The notes: a model not told the origin generated them from the letters alone. Positions 43,028 to 51,414 are shown, counted from the stretch's first letter. The stretch is DNA of 61,042 bases from Actinomadura meyerae (GCF_900188445.1 NZ_FZOR01000048.1:1-61042), one strand, 5' to 3'. Numbers and translations are program-made.

Positions 43028-45607
43028 TCAGGCGGACGCGGCGTCCTTCGCACGGGCGCGCAGCGCGCGCGCGACGCCGTCGCGGCCCTCCGACAGCAGC
43101 CGGCGCAGGGCCGCGGGCGGGTCCTGCTCGGCGATGTACGCATCGGTCCGGTCGATGGTGGACTGGTCGATCACCAGGAACGGGTAGGCGACCTCGGCGA
43201 ACGTCTGCGACATGTCGCTCGTCCACTCCTTCCACACCCGGCCGACCTCGGCGAAGTACCGGTCGACGTAGGGGACGAGCAGCTCGGCCTGGTCGGGCTC
43301 GACGAACCCGCCGAGCGTCGACCGGTATACGGCGTTGGGCAGCTCGCCGGACACGATCCGCTCCCACGCCGCCTCCTTCGCCTCCGCGGTCGGGATCGCG
43401 GCCTTGCAGGCGGCGGCGTGCCGCTCGCCCGCGGCGGTGCGGTCCCGCTCGTGCTCGGCGTCGATCTCGGCCTCGCCGGCCCGCCCGGTGACGACGAGGC
43501 GGCGCAGCAGCGTCCAGCGCAGGTCGGTGTCGACCGTGAGGCCGACGAGCGTCTGCGAGCCGTCCAGCAGGCCCTGGACGAACGCCAGGTGCTCGTCGGA
43601 CACGGCCGACGCGGCGAACGCCTGCGTGTAGGCGAGCTGGAGGTCCGAGCCGGGCTCGGCCTCGCGCGCCAGGTCGGCGAGCGTGTCGGCGAGCAGGGCG
43701 AGGCCCTCCTTGCGCCACGCCGGGTCGGCGTACTGCTGGACGGCGGTGCGCGCCTGCCGCAGCAGCGTCTGCGTGACCGAGATGTCGGTGACGCCGCGGA
43801 TGCCCTTGGTGACGAGCCGGACGTAGTCGCGGGTGGCCATCTCGGCGTCGCGGGTCATGTCCCACGCGGCCGACCAGCACAGCGCGCGCGGCAGGCTCTC
43901 CTTGATGTCGCCGATGTGCTCGATGAGCGTCTTCAGCGAGTGCTCGTCCAGCCGGATCTTGGCGAAGGTGAGGTCGTCGTCGTTGATCAGCACGAGGTCG
44001 GGCCGCTTGCGGCCCACGAGCTGCGGGACCTCGGTGCGGGCGCCGACCACGTCCAGCTCGACCCGCTCGCGCCGGACCAGGCCTTCCCCGGTCAGGTCGT
44101 ACAGACCGATGGCGAGGCGGTGCGAACGCAGGGTCGGGTAGTCGGGCTTGGCCTCCTGCAGCACGGTGAACGACGTGAAGTTGCCGTCGCCGTCCACCTC
44201 GTACTCGGGCCGCATCGTGTTGACGCCGGCCGTCTCCAGCCATTCCTTCGACCAGGACGCCAGGTCGCGGCCGGAGGTCTCCTCCAGCGCGCCCAGCAGG
44301 TCCGTCAGGACGGTGTTGCCCCACGCGTGCCGGTCGAAGTACCGCCGGACGCCCTCCAGGAAGTTGTCGAGGCCGACATAGGCCACGAGCTGCTTCAGGA
44401 CGGACGCGCCCTTGGCGTAGGTGATGCCGTCGAAGTTGACCTCGACCGCGCGGATGTCGGGGATGTCGGCGGAGATCGGGTGCGTGGACGGAAGCTGGTC
44501 CTGCCGGTAGGCCCACGCCTTCTCCAGGTTCGCGAACGTCGTCCACGAGCCCTTCCACTTGGTGGCCTCGGCCTGGCACAGGACGCTCATGTAGGTGGCG
44601 AACGACTCGTTCAGCCAGAGGTCGTCCCACCAGCGCATGGTGACGAGGTCGCCGAACCACATGTGCGCCATCTCGTGCAGGATCGTCTCGGCGCGGCGCT
44701 CGTAGGCGGCGTCGGTGACCCGCGACCGGAAGACGTAGTCCTCCAGGAACGTCACGGCGCCCGCGTTCTCCATCGCGCCCGCGTTGAACTCGGGGACGAA
44801 CAGCTGGTCGTACTTGGTGAACGGGTACGGGCGGCCGAAGACCTTCTCGAAGTAGTCGAAGCCCTGGCGGGTCACGTCCACGATGGCGGGGGCGTCCAGG
44901 AACTCCGACAGCGACGCCCGGCAGTACACGCCGAGGGGGATGACGGTGCCGTCCTCGCGGCGGTACTCGTCGCGGACGACGTGGTACGGCCCGGCGATGA
45001 GCGCGGTGATGTAGGTGGAGATCTGCGGCGTCGGCAGGAAGTGCCACGTGCCGCCCTCCGCGGACTCGGCGTCATTCTGGGGGGACGACCCCCCAGACCC
45101 CCCGGTGGTCTTCGGAGGCTCGTTCGTGACGACCTGCCAGTCCTCAGGGGCCTTCACGGTCAACTCGAAGGTCGCCTTGAGGTCGGGCTGGTCGAAGCAG
45201 GTGAACATGCGGTGCGCGTCGGCCGTCTCGAACTGGCTGTAGAGGTAGACGCCGCCGTCCACGGGGTCGACGAACCGGTGCAGGCCCTCGCCCGACCGCG
45301 AGTACTCGCAGTCGGCCACGACGCGCAGCTCGTTCTGCGCGGCGAGGTCCGGCAACGGCACGCGCCCCTTCTCGGCGTCATAGGACGAGGGGTCGAGGGC
45401 CTTGCCGTTCAGCGTGACCTCCCGCACGACGGCGCCGTGCAGGTCGATGAACGTGGACGCGCCCGTCTCGGCGCTGTCGAACCGGACCACGGTGGTGGAC
45501 GCGAACCGCTCCGCGCCCGTCGTGAGGTCCAGGTCCACCGTGTACGACTCGACGGTGAGCAGCCGGGCCCGTTCCCGCGCCTCGTCGCGCGTGAGGTTGC
45601 CTGCCAC
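43028..45607 (-). CDS. pepN: Aminopeptidase N (M1 family)
   Basis: 859 residues. The substrate motif GAMEN and zinc motif HEMAHMWFGD with the distal Glu in NESFATYMS define an M1 metallo-aminopeptidase, which removes N-terminal residues from peptides in the cytoplasm. An ERAP1-like C-terminal domain follows. GTG 45607 is chosen because AAGGAG lies five bases before it; an ATG two bases earlier is out of frame. Around residues 169-178 (TTGGSGGSSPQND) a Gly/Ser-rich insertion is encoded by a GC palindrome. A terminator follows. Confidence 0.95.
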   Translation of the reverse strand: MAGNLTRDEARERARLLTVESYTVDLDLTTGAERFASTTVVRFDSAETGASTFIDLHGAVVREVTLNGKALDPSSYDAEKGRVPLPDLAAQNELRVVADCEYSRSGEGLHRFVDPVDGGVYLYSQFETADAHRMFTCFDQPDLKATFELTVKAPEDWQVVTNEPPKTTGGSGGSSPQNDAESAEGGTWHFLPTPQISTYITALIAGPYHVVRDEYRREDGTVIPLGVYCRASLSEFLDAPAIVDVTRQGFDYFEKVFGRPYPFTKYDQLFVPEFNAGAMENAGAVTFLEDYVFRSRVTDAAYERRAETILHEMAHMWFGDLVTMRWWDDLWLNESFATYMSVLCQAEATKWKGSWTTFANLEKAWAYRQDQLPSTHPISADIPDIRAVEVNFDGITYAKGASVLKQLVAYVGLDNFLEGVRRYFDRHAWGNTVLTDLLGALEETSGRDLASWSKEWLETAGVNTMRPEYEVDGDGNFTSFTVLQEAKPDYPTLRSHRLAIGLYDLTGEGLVRRERVELDVVGARTEVPQLVGRKRPDLVLINDDDLTFAKIRLDEHSLKTLIEHIGDIKESLPRALCWSAAWDMTRDAEMATRDYVRLVTKGIRGVTDISVTQTLLRQARTAVQQYADPAWRKEGLALLADTLADLAREAEPGSDLQLAYTQAFAASAVSDEHLAFVQGLLDGSQTLVGLTVDTDLRWTLLRRLVVTGRAGEAEIDAEHERDRTAAGERHAAACKAAIPTAEAKEAAWERIVSGELPNAVYRSTLGGFVEPDQAELLVPYVDRYFAEVGRVWKEWTSDMSQTFAEVAYPFLVIDQSTIDRTDAYIAEQDPPAALRRLLSEGRDGVARALRARAKDAASA
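45077..45103. repeat. Palindromic G/C element inserted in pepN
   Basis: CTGGGGGG (45077-45084), ACGA loop, CCCCCCAG (45089-45096), then ACCCCCC. It is in frame within pepN and encodes a flexible Gly/Ser linker. I recall near-identical sequences scattered in and between genes of Thermomonosporaceae genomes, so it may be a dispersed repeat that tolerates insertion into coding sequence. Confidence 0.6.
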
Positions 45608-45786
45608 ATGTACTCCTTGGTCGGCTTAATCGCTTCGTTGAAGTCATGTCTACCAACCGGACCCCGTCCCGGTCCGCCCGCCACGGCCGAAGGAAGTCCT
45701 CAGATGGCCTACCCCCGACGGGAATCGGGAAGCGGGCGGCCTGGTTGACGCGTAAACCAGCTGTATCCACTCTCTAGGAGACGACC

Positions 45787-46437
45787 TTGGCTGAGAACGC
45801 CCCGCAGGCTGAAAACGCCCCGCAGGCTGAGAACGCGCCAACACCGGTGGACTTCTGGTTCGACCCGCTGTGCCCCTGGGCATGGATCACGTCCCGCTGG
45901 ATCCTGGAAGTGGAGAAGCTGCGCCCGATCGAGGTGCGCTGGCACGTGATGAGCCTGGCCGTCCTCAACGAGGACAAGGACATCCCGGACGCGTACCGGC
46001 AGATGCTCGCCGAGGCATGGGGCCCGGTGCGCGTGTGCATCGCCGCCGAGCAGAAGTACGGGCCGGAGGTGCTCGGCCGTCTCTACACCGAGATGGGCAC
46101 GCGCCGCCACCACGACAAGCAGAAGCTCGACCGGGCCCTCATCGAGGCGGCGCTGACCGCGGCCGGCCTCGACCCCTCGCTCGCGGACGCCGCCGACTCC
46201 ACCGCCTACGACGAGGCGCTGCGCGCGTCCCACAAGGACGGCATCGACCGCGTCGGCCAGGAGGTCGGAACCCCCGTCATCGAGGTCGAGGGCAGCGCGT
46301 TCTTCGGCCCCGTCGTCACTCCCATCCCGCGCGGCGAGGCCGCCGTGAAGCTCTGGGACGGCGTGCGGGCCGTCGCGTCGACCGACGGGTTCTTCGAGCT
46401 CAAGCGCACGCGGACCCGCGAGCCCAGCTTCGACTGA
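45787..46437 (+). CDS. Mycothiol-dependent nitroreductase, Rv2466c/DsbA type
   Basis: 216 residues with a thioredoxin-like fold. DFWFDPLCPWAWITSRW carries the CPWx active site of the Rv2466c family, which uses mycothiol/mycoredoxin to reduce substrates and activates nitro-drugs in Mycobacterium tuberculosis. TTG start at 45787 has GGAG six bases upstream. Its N-terminus consists of AENAPQ-AENAPQ-AENAP, encoded by 18-base tandem repeats from 45790, before the family start at TPVDFWFDP. A hairpin terminator follows the stop directly. Confidence 0.93.
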   Translation: MAENAPQAENAPQAENAPTPVDFWFDPLCPWAWITSRWILEVEKLRPIEVRWHVMSLAVLNEDKDIPDAYRQMLAEAWGPVRVCIAAEQKYGPEVLGRLYTEMGTRRHHDKQKLDRALIEAALTAAGLDPSLADAADSTAYDEALRASHKDGIDRVGQEVGTPVIEVEGSAFFGPVVTPIPRGEAAVKLWDGVRAVASTDGFFELKRTRTREPSFD

Positions 46438-46466
46438 GCGGGCGGCTCCCCGGCGGGGTCGCCCGC
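46438..46466 (+). terminator. Terminator of the nitroreductase gene
   Basis: GCGGGCG (46438-46444) pairs with CGCCCGC (46460-46466), with an inner CCCC/GGGG stem and GGC loop; it begins at the first base after the stop. It separates the nitroreductase from the metal-transport operon. Confidence 0.75.
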
Positions 46467-46486
46467 GAGTGACGGCCTCCTTGCTA

Positions 46487-46526
46487 TTGCGACCGTATTG
46501 CAACTACTAGGCGTGTGCCGTAAAAC
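46487..46526 (+). promoter_or_regulatory. Promoter of the metal transporter with a Nur-box match
   Basis: TTGCGA-CCGTA-TTGCAA (46487-46503) matches the tTGCaa-N5-ttGCAA consensus described for Nur, the nickel-responsive Fur-family repressor of Streptomyces. TTGCAA (46498-46503) and TAAAAC (46521-46526) are 17 bases apart and look like -35 and -10 boxes, so bound Nur would cover the -35 element. Another TTGCTA half lies at 46481-46486. Confidence 0.7.
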
Positions 46527-46564
46527 TGGTCCTATCGCTCGCAACAGGTAGGACGGTGGGAGAC

Positions 46565-47281
46565 GTGCACGTACCGGACGGTTTCATCGATGCGCCGGTG
46601 TCCGTGGCGACCGGCGCGGTCGCGGTGGCCGGGGTCGCGGTGGCGCTGCGCGGCGCCCGGCGGGAGCTGGACGACCGGACGGCCCCGCTCGCCGGGCTGA
46701 CCGCCGCGTTCGTGTTCGCGGCGCAGATGCTGAACTTCCCGGTCGCGTCCGGGACGAGCGGGCACCTGCTCGGCGGCACGCTCGCGGCGATCCTCGTCGG
46801 GCCGTACACGGGCGTGCTGTGCGTCTCGGTCGTCCTGCTCATGCAGGCGCTCCTGTTCGCGGACGGCGGCCTCACCGCGCTCGGCACCAACGTCACCACG
46901 ATGGCGCTCGTCACGGTCGCGGTGGGGTACGGGCTGTTCCGGCTCCTGCTGCGGGTGCTGCCCAAGACGCGGGCGTCGGTCTCGGTGTCGGCGTTCGCCG
47001 CCGCGGTCGTGTCCGTGCCCGCCGCCGCGCTCGCCTTCACCGCCGTCTACGCCGTGGGCGGGACGGCGGACGTGTCCATCGGCAAGGTGGCCGCCGCGAT
47101 GATCGGCGTCCACGTGCTCATCGGCATCGGCGAGGCGCTGATCACCGCGGTGACCGTGTCGAGCGTGCTCGCCGTCCGCCCCGACCTCGTGTACGGGGCG
47201 CGCGGGCTGCTGAAGCCGCTGGAGCTGCGCACCGGCGCCGGACAGGGAGCGGACGGCCGGGCCGAGCCGTCCCGCGCCTGA
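46565..47281 (+). CDS. cbiM: ECF-type nickel/cobalt transporter substrate-binding membrane protein (CbiM/NikM)
   Basis: 238 residues, seven hydrophobic segments. The start at GTG 46565 gives MHVPDGFID: in this family the N-terminal Met and second-residue His bind the metal, so this start is preferred to GTG 46556. FVFAAQMLNFPVASGTSGHLLGG and LTALGTNVTTMAL are the conserved S-component motifs. It binds Ni2+ or Co2+ outside and hands it through the ECF module. The Nur-like box upstream points to nickel. First gene of a four-gene operon. Confidence 0.94.
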   Translation: MHVPDGFIDAPVSVATGAVAVAGVAVALRGARRELDDRTAPLAGLTAAFVFAAQMLNFPVASGTSGHLLGGTLAAILVGPYTGVLCVSVVLLMQALLFADGGLTALGTNVTTMALVTVAVGYGLFRLLLRVLPKTRASVSVSAFAAAVVSVPAAALAFTAVYAVGGTADVSIGKVAAAMIGVHVLIGIGEALITAVTVSSVLAVRPDLVYGARGLLKPLELRTGAGQGADGRAEPSRA

Positions 47282-47295
47282 GAGGGGACCCCCAC

Positions 47296-47646
47296 ATGAC
47301 CACCAAGCGCTTCTTCGCCGGATTCCTGCTCGTCTCGCTCGTGCTCGCGGGCATCGTCAGCTACTACGCCTCATCCCATCCGGACGGCCTGGAGAAGGTC
47401 GCCGAGGACAAGGGCATCAGCGCCAAGGAGAAGGACCACTCGCTCAAGGACTCCCCGTTCGGCGACTACGGGGTGAAGGGCATCGAGAACGCCCGGCTGT
47501 CCGGCGGGCTGTCCGGAGTGGTCGGCGTCGGCGCCGTCCTGCTCGTGGGCGGCGGGCTGTTCTGGGCCGTCCGGCGCCGCGGCCCGGCCGCCGGGCCGGA
47601 CGGGGCGGCGGAGGCGGCGCCGGCCGAGGCCGCGCGGAAGGGCTGA
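47296..47646 (+). CDS. PDGLE-domain accessory subunit (CbiN/NikN-like)
   Basis: 116 residues with membrane helices at about 7-25 (FFAGFLLVSLVLAGIVSYYA) and 73-93 (GVVGVGAVLLVGGGLFW). Between them SSHPDGLEKVAEDKG carries the PDGLE motif and DSPFGDYG the typical ending. Such proteins replace or extend CbiN and are needed for uptake by the CbiM partner. ATG 47296 lies 14 bases after cbiM; its stop overlaps the next start (TGATG). Confidence 0.93.
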   Translation: MTTKRFFAGFLLVSLVLAGIVSYYASSHPDGLEKVAEDKGISAKEKDHSLKDSPFGDYGVKGIENARLSGGLSGVVGVGAVLLVGGGLFWAVRRRGPAAGPDGAAEAAPAEAARKG

Positions 47647-48410
47647 TGGGCGCGGGCCACGCGCACCGGCTGTACCTGCCGGGCGCGTCACCGGTGCACC
47701 GGCTGCCGCCGCAGTGCAAGCTCGTCGCCGTCCTGGCGTTCGTGCTGCTCGTCGTCGCGACGCCGCGCGAGCGGATCTGGGCGTTCGGCGTCTACGCGCT
47801 GCTGCTCGCCGCCGTGGCCGCCGCCGCCCGGGTGCCGTTCCGGACGGTGGCGCGGCGGGTCGTCATCGAGGTGCCGTTCGTCGCGTTCGCCTTCCTGATG
47901 CCGTTCGTCGCGGAGGGCGAGAAGATCGCCGTGCTGGGGCTGCGGCTCAGCGAGAGCGGGCTGTGGGGGGCCTGGAACATCCTCGCCAAGGGCACCCTCG
48001 GCGTCGTCGCGTCCATCCTGCTGGCCGCGACCACCGAGCCGAGGCTGCTGCTGCTCGGCATCGAGCGGCTCCGCATGCCGCAGCTCATCACCCAGATCGC
48101 CACGTTCATGCTGCGCTACGGCGACGTCGTCACCGCGGAGCTGGGCCGGATGAAGACGGCCCGCGCCGCGCGCGGCTTCGAGGCCCGCGACATCCGCGCC
48201 ACGGGCGTGCTCGCCAAGTCGGTGGGCGCGCTGTTCCTGCGCTCCTACGAGCGGGGCGAGCGCGTCCACCTGGCCATGCTGAGCCGCGGCTACGACGGGC
48301 GGATGCCCGTCCTGCACGACGTCGGCGCGACCGCCGCGCAGTGGACGGCCGCCGCGGCGCTGCCGGTGGCCGCGGCCCTGGTCGCGCTGGCTGCTTGGAT
48401 GGTGCCATGA
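47646..48410 (+). CDS. cbiQ: ECF transporter transmembrane coupling subunit (CbiQ/EcfT)
   Basis: 254 residues, about five membrane helices. Both coupling-helix motifs that touch the ATPase are present: MKTARAARGFEAR and LAMLSRGYDGRMP. ASPVHRLPPQCKLVAVLAFV is the conserved N-terminus. ATG overlaps the PDGLE gene stop, and the stop overlaps the ATPase gene start. Confidence 0.95.
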   Translation: MGAGHAHRLYLPGASPVHRLPPQCKLVAVLAFVLLVVATPRERIWAFGVYALLLAAVAAAARVPFRTVARRVVIEVPFVAFAFLMPFVAEGEKIAVLGLRLSESGLWGAWNILAKGTLGVVASILLAATTEPRLLLLGIERLRMPQLITQIATFMLRYGDVVTAELGRMKTARAARGFEARDIRATGVLAKSVGALFLRSYERGERVHLAMLSRGYDGRMPVLHDVGATAAQWTAAAALPVAAALVALAAWMVP

Positions 48411-49168
48411 CCCCGTCCCTTGAGGTGAAGGGCCTGGCGTACGCCTACCCCGACGGCACGCAGGCCCTGTTCGGCGTCGACCTGACGATCGAGCGCGGCG
48501 AGCGCGTCGCGCTGCTCGGGCCGAACGGCGCCGGGAAGACCACGCTCGTCCTGCACCTGAACGGCATCCTGCACGGCGGCTTGGGCGAGGTCAGGGTCGG
48601 CGGCCTCGCGGTCGGCACGGGGGACAAGAAGGCGCTGCGGGAGATCCGCCGCCGCGTCGGCATCGTCTTCCAGGACCCCGACGACCAGCTGTTCATGCCG
48701 ACCGTCCGGGAGGACGTCGCGTTCGGGCCCGCCAACCTCGGCATGCGCGGCGCCGAACTGGACCGCCGGGTCGCGGAGGCCCTGGAGCGCGTCGGCATGG
48801 CGCACGTCGCCGACCGGCCGCCGCAGCACCTCAGTTTCGGGCAGCGCCGCCGCGTCGCCGTCGCGACCGTGCTGGCGATGGAGCCGGAGATCCTGGTGCT
48901 GGACGAGCCGTCCTCCAACCTGGACCCGGCGAGCCGCCGGGAGCTGGCCGAGATCCTGCTGAGCCTGGACGTGACCGTCCTGATGGTCACGCACGACCTC
49001 CCGTACGCGGCGGAGCTGTGCCCGCGCTCGGTGATCCTCTCCGGCGGCGTCATCGCCGCGGACCGCCCCACCCGGGAGCTCCTCGCGGACGCGGACGTGC
49101 TCGCCGCGCACCGGCTCGAACTTCCCTTCGGCTTCCACCCCCGTCCGGACGCCGACCGGATCCGCTGA
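48407..49168 (+). CDS. cbiO: ECF transporter ATP-binding subunit (CbiO)
   Basis: 253 residues. Walker A GPNGAGKTT, Q-loop VFQDPDDQLFMPTVREDVAF (the QDPDDQLF form is typical of CbiO/EcfA), signature LSFGQRRRVAVA (Phe in place of the usual Gly), Walker B ILVLDEPSSNLDP and switch His in VTHDLPYA. Only one ATPase gene is present, so it probably acts as a homodimer. ATG overlaps the cbiQ stop. Confidence 0.95.
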   Translation: MTPSLEVKGLAYAYPDGTQALFGVDLTIERGERVALLGPNGAGKTTLVLHLNGILHGGLGEVRVGGLAVGTGDKKALREIRRRVGIVFQDPDDQLFMPTVREDVAFGPANLGMRGAELDRRVAEALERVGMAHVADRPPQHLSFGQRRRVAVATVLAMEPEILVLDEPSSNLDPASRRELAEILLSLDVTVLMVTHDLPYAAELCPRSVILSGGVIAADRPTRELLADADVLAAHRLELPFGFHPRPDADRIR

Positions 49169-49238
49169 TCGGCCCCGGCCTCTTCGGCCGTTCCGCTTGC
49201 CTCACCGCCCGCCCTTCGCGAGACTCGTGTCTCGACAG

Positions 49239-49253
49239 TGGTAACGGTTTTCA
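49239..49253. promoter_or_regulatory. Zur-like 7-1-7 palindrome
   Basis: TGGTAAC-G-GTTTTCA has the 7-1-7 arrangement and TG..AAC/GTT..CA ends of actinomycete Zur boxes (5 of 7 arm positions pair). It lies 19 bases upstream of the ParA/CooC-like ATPase start, so zinc could repress that gene. Assignment rests on pattern alone. Confidence 0.5.
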
Positions 49254-49272
49254 TACCCGAAATGAGGCATTC

Positions 49273-50232
49273 GTGAAGGTTGCGTTCGTCGGCAAGGGCG
49301 GCAGCGGCAAGACCACCCTGTCCTCGCTGTTCGTCCGGCACCTGGCCGGGCGCGGGCTCCCGGTGGTGGCCATCGACGCCGACATCAACCAGCACCTCGG
49401 CGTCGCGCTCGGCCTGGACGAGGGCCGCGCCGCCAAGATCCCGGCGCTCGGCGACCGGCTCACCGAGATCAAGGAGCACCTGCGCGGCGCCAACCCGCGC
49501 ATCTCCTCCGCCGCCGCGATGGCCAAGACGACCCCGCCCGGGGCCGGGTCGCGGCTGCTGCGGTTCCGCGGCGACGACCCGGTCCACGAGGCCGGGCAGG
49601 AGGTCGACGGCGTCACGCTGCTCGCCACCGGCCCGTTCAACGACGACGACCTCGGCGTGGCCTGCTACCACGCCAAGACCGGCGCGGTGGAGCTCTACCT
49701 CAACCACCTCGTGGACGGGCCGGGGGAGTACGTCGTCGTCGACATGACCGCGGGCGCCGACACGTTCGCGTCCGGGCTGTTCACCCGGTTCGACCTGATG
49801 TTCCTGGTCGCCGAGCCCACCCGCAAGGGCGTCGGCGTCTACCGGCAGTACACCGACTACGCCCGCGACTACGACGTCGCCATCCGCGTCGTCGGCAACA
49901 AGGTCCAGTCGGAGGAGGACGTCGCCTACCTGCGCGAGCACGCCGGCGACGACCTGCTGACGTGGCTCGGCCAGTCCGCGGCCGTCCGGGCGCTGGAGCA
50001 GGGCCGGCACGGCGTCGCGCTGGAGGAGGGCAACACCGCCGCCCTCGACCGCATGCGCGCCGAGGTCGACGCCCGCCCCAAGGACTGGGAGAAGTTCCGG
50101 CGCCAGGGCGTCGAGTTCCACGTCAAGAACGCGCGCCGCTGGGCCAGCCGCGCGGCCGGCGAGGACCTCGAGGCGCAGGTCGACCCGGAGTTCCGCTACC
50201 CGGCCGAGGCCCCGGGCGCCTACGCGGGGTGA
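49273..50232 (+). CDS. CooC/ParA-like P-loop ATPase, possible metal-handling protein
   Basis: 319 residues from GTG 49273. Deviant Walker A KGGSGKTT at the N-terminus, DADINQHL as in CooC-type ATPases, and VVVDMTAGADTFASGLFTRF for Walker B/switch. CooC proteins use ATP to insert nickel into CO dehydrogenase; relatives insert other metals or segregate cargo. The CxC metal site of true CooC is not visible, so the nickel role is not proved. It follows a nickel-type transporter by 104 bases but has its own promoter with a Zur-like box. Confidence 0.82.
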   Translation: MKVAFVGKGGSGKTTLSSLFVRHLAGRGLPVVAIDADINQHLGVALGLDEGRAAKIPALGDRLTEIKEHLRGANPRISSAAAMAKTTPPGAGSRLLRFRGDDPVHEAGQEVDGVTLLATGPFNDDDLGVACYHAKTGAVELYLNHLVDGPGEYVVVDMTAGADTFASGLFTRFDLMFLVAEPTRKGVGVYRQYTDYARDYDVAIRVVGNKVQSEEDVAYLREHAGDDLLTWLGQSAAVRALEQGRHGVALEEGNTAALDRMRAEVDARPKDWEKFRRQGVEFHVKNARRWASRAAGEDLEAQVDPEFRYPAEAPGAYAG

Positions 50233-50278
50233 CACCGGGCCTACCGCCCGGCCCCGATCGGCACTAACCTTGCCCGCC

Positions 50279-51358
50279 ATGACGATGCGGCGGATGCTGG
50301 TCATGGCGGGCGGCGCGGTGCTTCCCATCGCGCTCATCTCGATCCTCCTCGGCAACCAGTGGGTGGTCGACGCGGTCGACGATTCGGACCTGCAGTTCGA
50401 CAAGGGTTTCGGCGCGTGGCTGTACTGGCTGTTCTTCCCGAACTGGCGGCTGACCGCGGGGCACGCCACCTGGAAGTACCTCGTCGCGATCGACCTCGGC
50501 ACGATCCTGTTCTTCGTCCTGCTGATCGCGCTCGCCGCGGTGGGCGCCCGCTCCGTCGACCCGGAGCGCGGCACGTTCGGCGCGGTGGTGACCGGCTGGT
50601 GGGCCGCGTTCGTCGCGGGCGGGGTGGCCGGGCTGTTCGGCGGGCTCCTGCTCAAGTGGGCCCTGGACTTCCCGGACGGCGTCGGGCCGTCGGTGTTCAA
50701 CTCGGTGATGCGCGGCGCCTCGTTCGGGTTCGGCTACGGCTGGCTCGCCGGCCTCGGGATGCTGGTGGGCCTCCTCATGGCGCGCGGGCGCGGCGCGGCG
50801 GCGCAGGGGCAGGCGCAGGGGCAGGGCGGTGGCCCGTACGCGCAGCAGCCCGGCCCGTACGGGGCGCAGCCCTTCGGTTCGCCGATGCCGCCCGCACAGC
50901 AGCAGCCGATGCAGCAGCAGCCGATGCAGCAGGCCGCCCCGTTCGTGCCGCCGCAGGGGCAGCCGCAGCAGCCGTGGGGCGGCGTCCCGCAGCAGCCGAT
51001 GCAGTACCCGCCGCAGCCGGGCGCGCCCCAGCCGTACGGGGCGGCGCCGGTACCGGGGCAGCCGCCCGCCCAGCAGCCGTCCGTCCCGCAGCAGCCGTCG
51101 GCTCCGGCGGCCGAGCAGTCCCCGCCGGCCGAGCAGCCCACACCGGGCGAGCAGCAGCCCACACCGGGCGAGCAGCAGTCCGCCCCGGCCGCGCAGGCGC
51201 CTCCGGCGGCCGGCGGAGCACCGGCCGAGCCCGGCAAGGACACGCCCGAGCAGGACGCGCCCGGAAAGGACGCGCCCGGCGACGCGGACGACTCCGACGA
51301 CCTCGACCTCGCCGACCGGACGATCGTCGACCGCAAGCGCGATCCCGGCGACTCCTGA
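50279..51358 (+). CDS. Membrane protein with long Pro/Gln-rich tail, unknown function
   Basis: 359 residues. Membrane helices at about 5-22, 67-90 (LVAIDLGTILFFVLLIALAA), 105-127 and 145-165 make up the first half; the second half is a low-complexity tail rich in Pro, Gln and Ala (QQPMQQQPMQQAAPFVPPQG), turning acidic at the end. It contains small internal duplications (PTPGEQQ twice). No catalytic motif. ATG 50279 has TAACCT nine bases upstream and no ribosome site, so it may be leaderless. Confidence 0.85.
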   Translation: MTMRRMLVMAGGAVLPIALISILLGNQWVVDAVDDSDLQFDKGFGAWLYWLFFPNWRLTAGHATWKYLVAIDLGTILFFVLLIALAAVGARSVDPERGTFGAVVTGWWAAFVAGGVAGLFGGLLLKWALDFPDGVGPSVFNSVMRGASFGFGYGWLAGLGMLVGLLMARGRGAAAQGQAQGQGGGPYAQQPGPYGAQPFGSPMPPAQQQPMQQQPMQQAAPFVPPQGQPQQPWGGVPQQPMQYPPQPGAPQPYGAAPVPGQPPAQQPSVPQQPSAPAAEQSPPAEQPTPGEQQPTPGEQQSAPAAQAPPAAGGAPAEPGKDTPEQDAPGKDAPGDADDSDDLDLADRTIVDRKRDPGDS

Positions 51359-51414
51359 GCCGGCGGCCCGCCCCCGGGCGCCGGCACGGCGCGGCGGCCT
51401 GCGAGAATTCCCGC

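Noticed and set aside
45745..45769. TTGACG...TATCCA as promoter of the nitroreductase
   Set aside because: The spacing is 13 bases, too short for a standard promoter.
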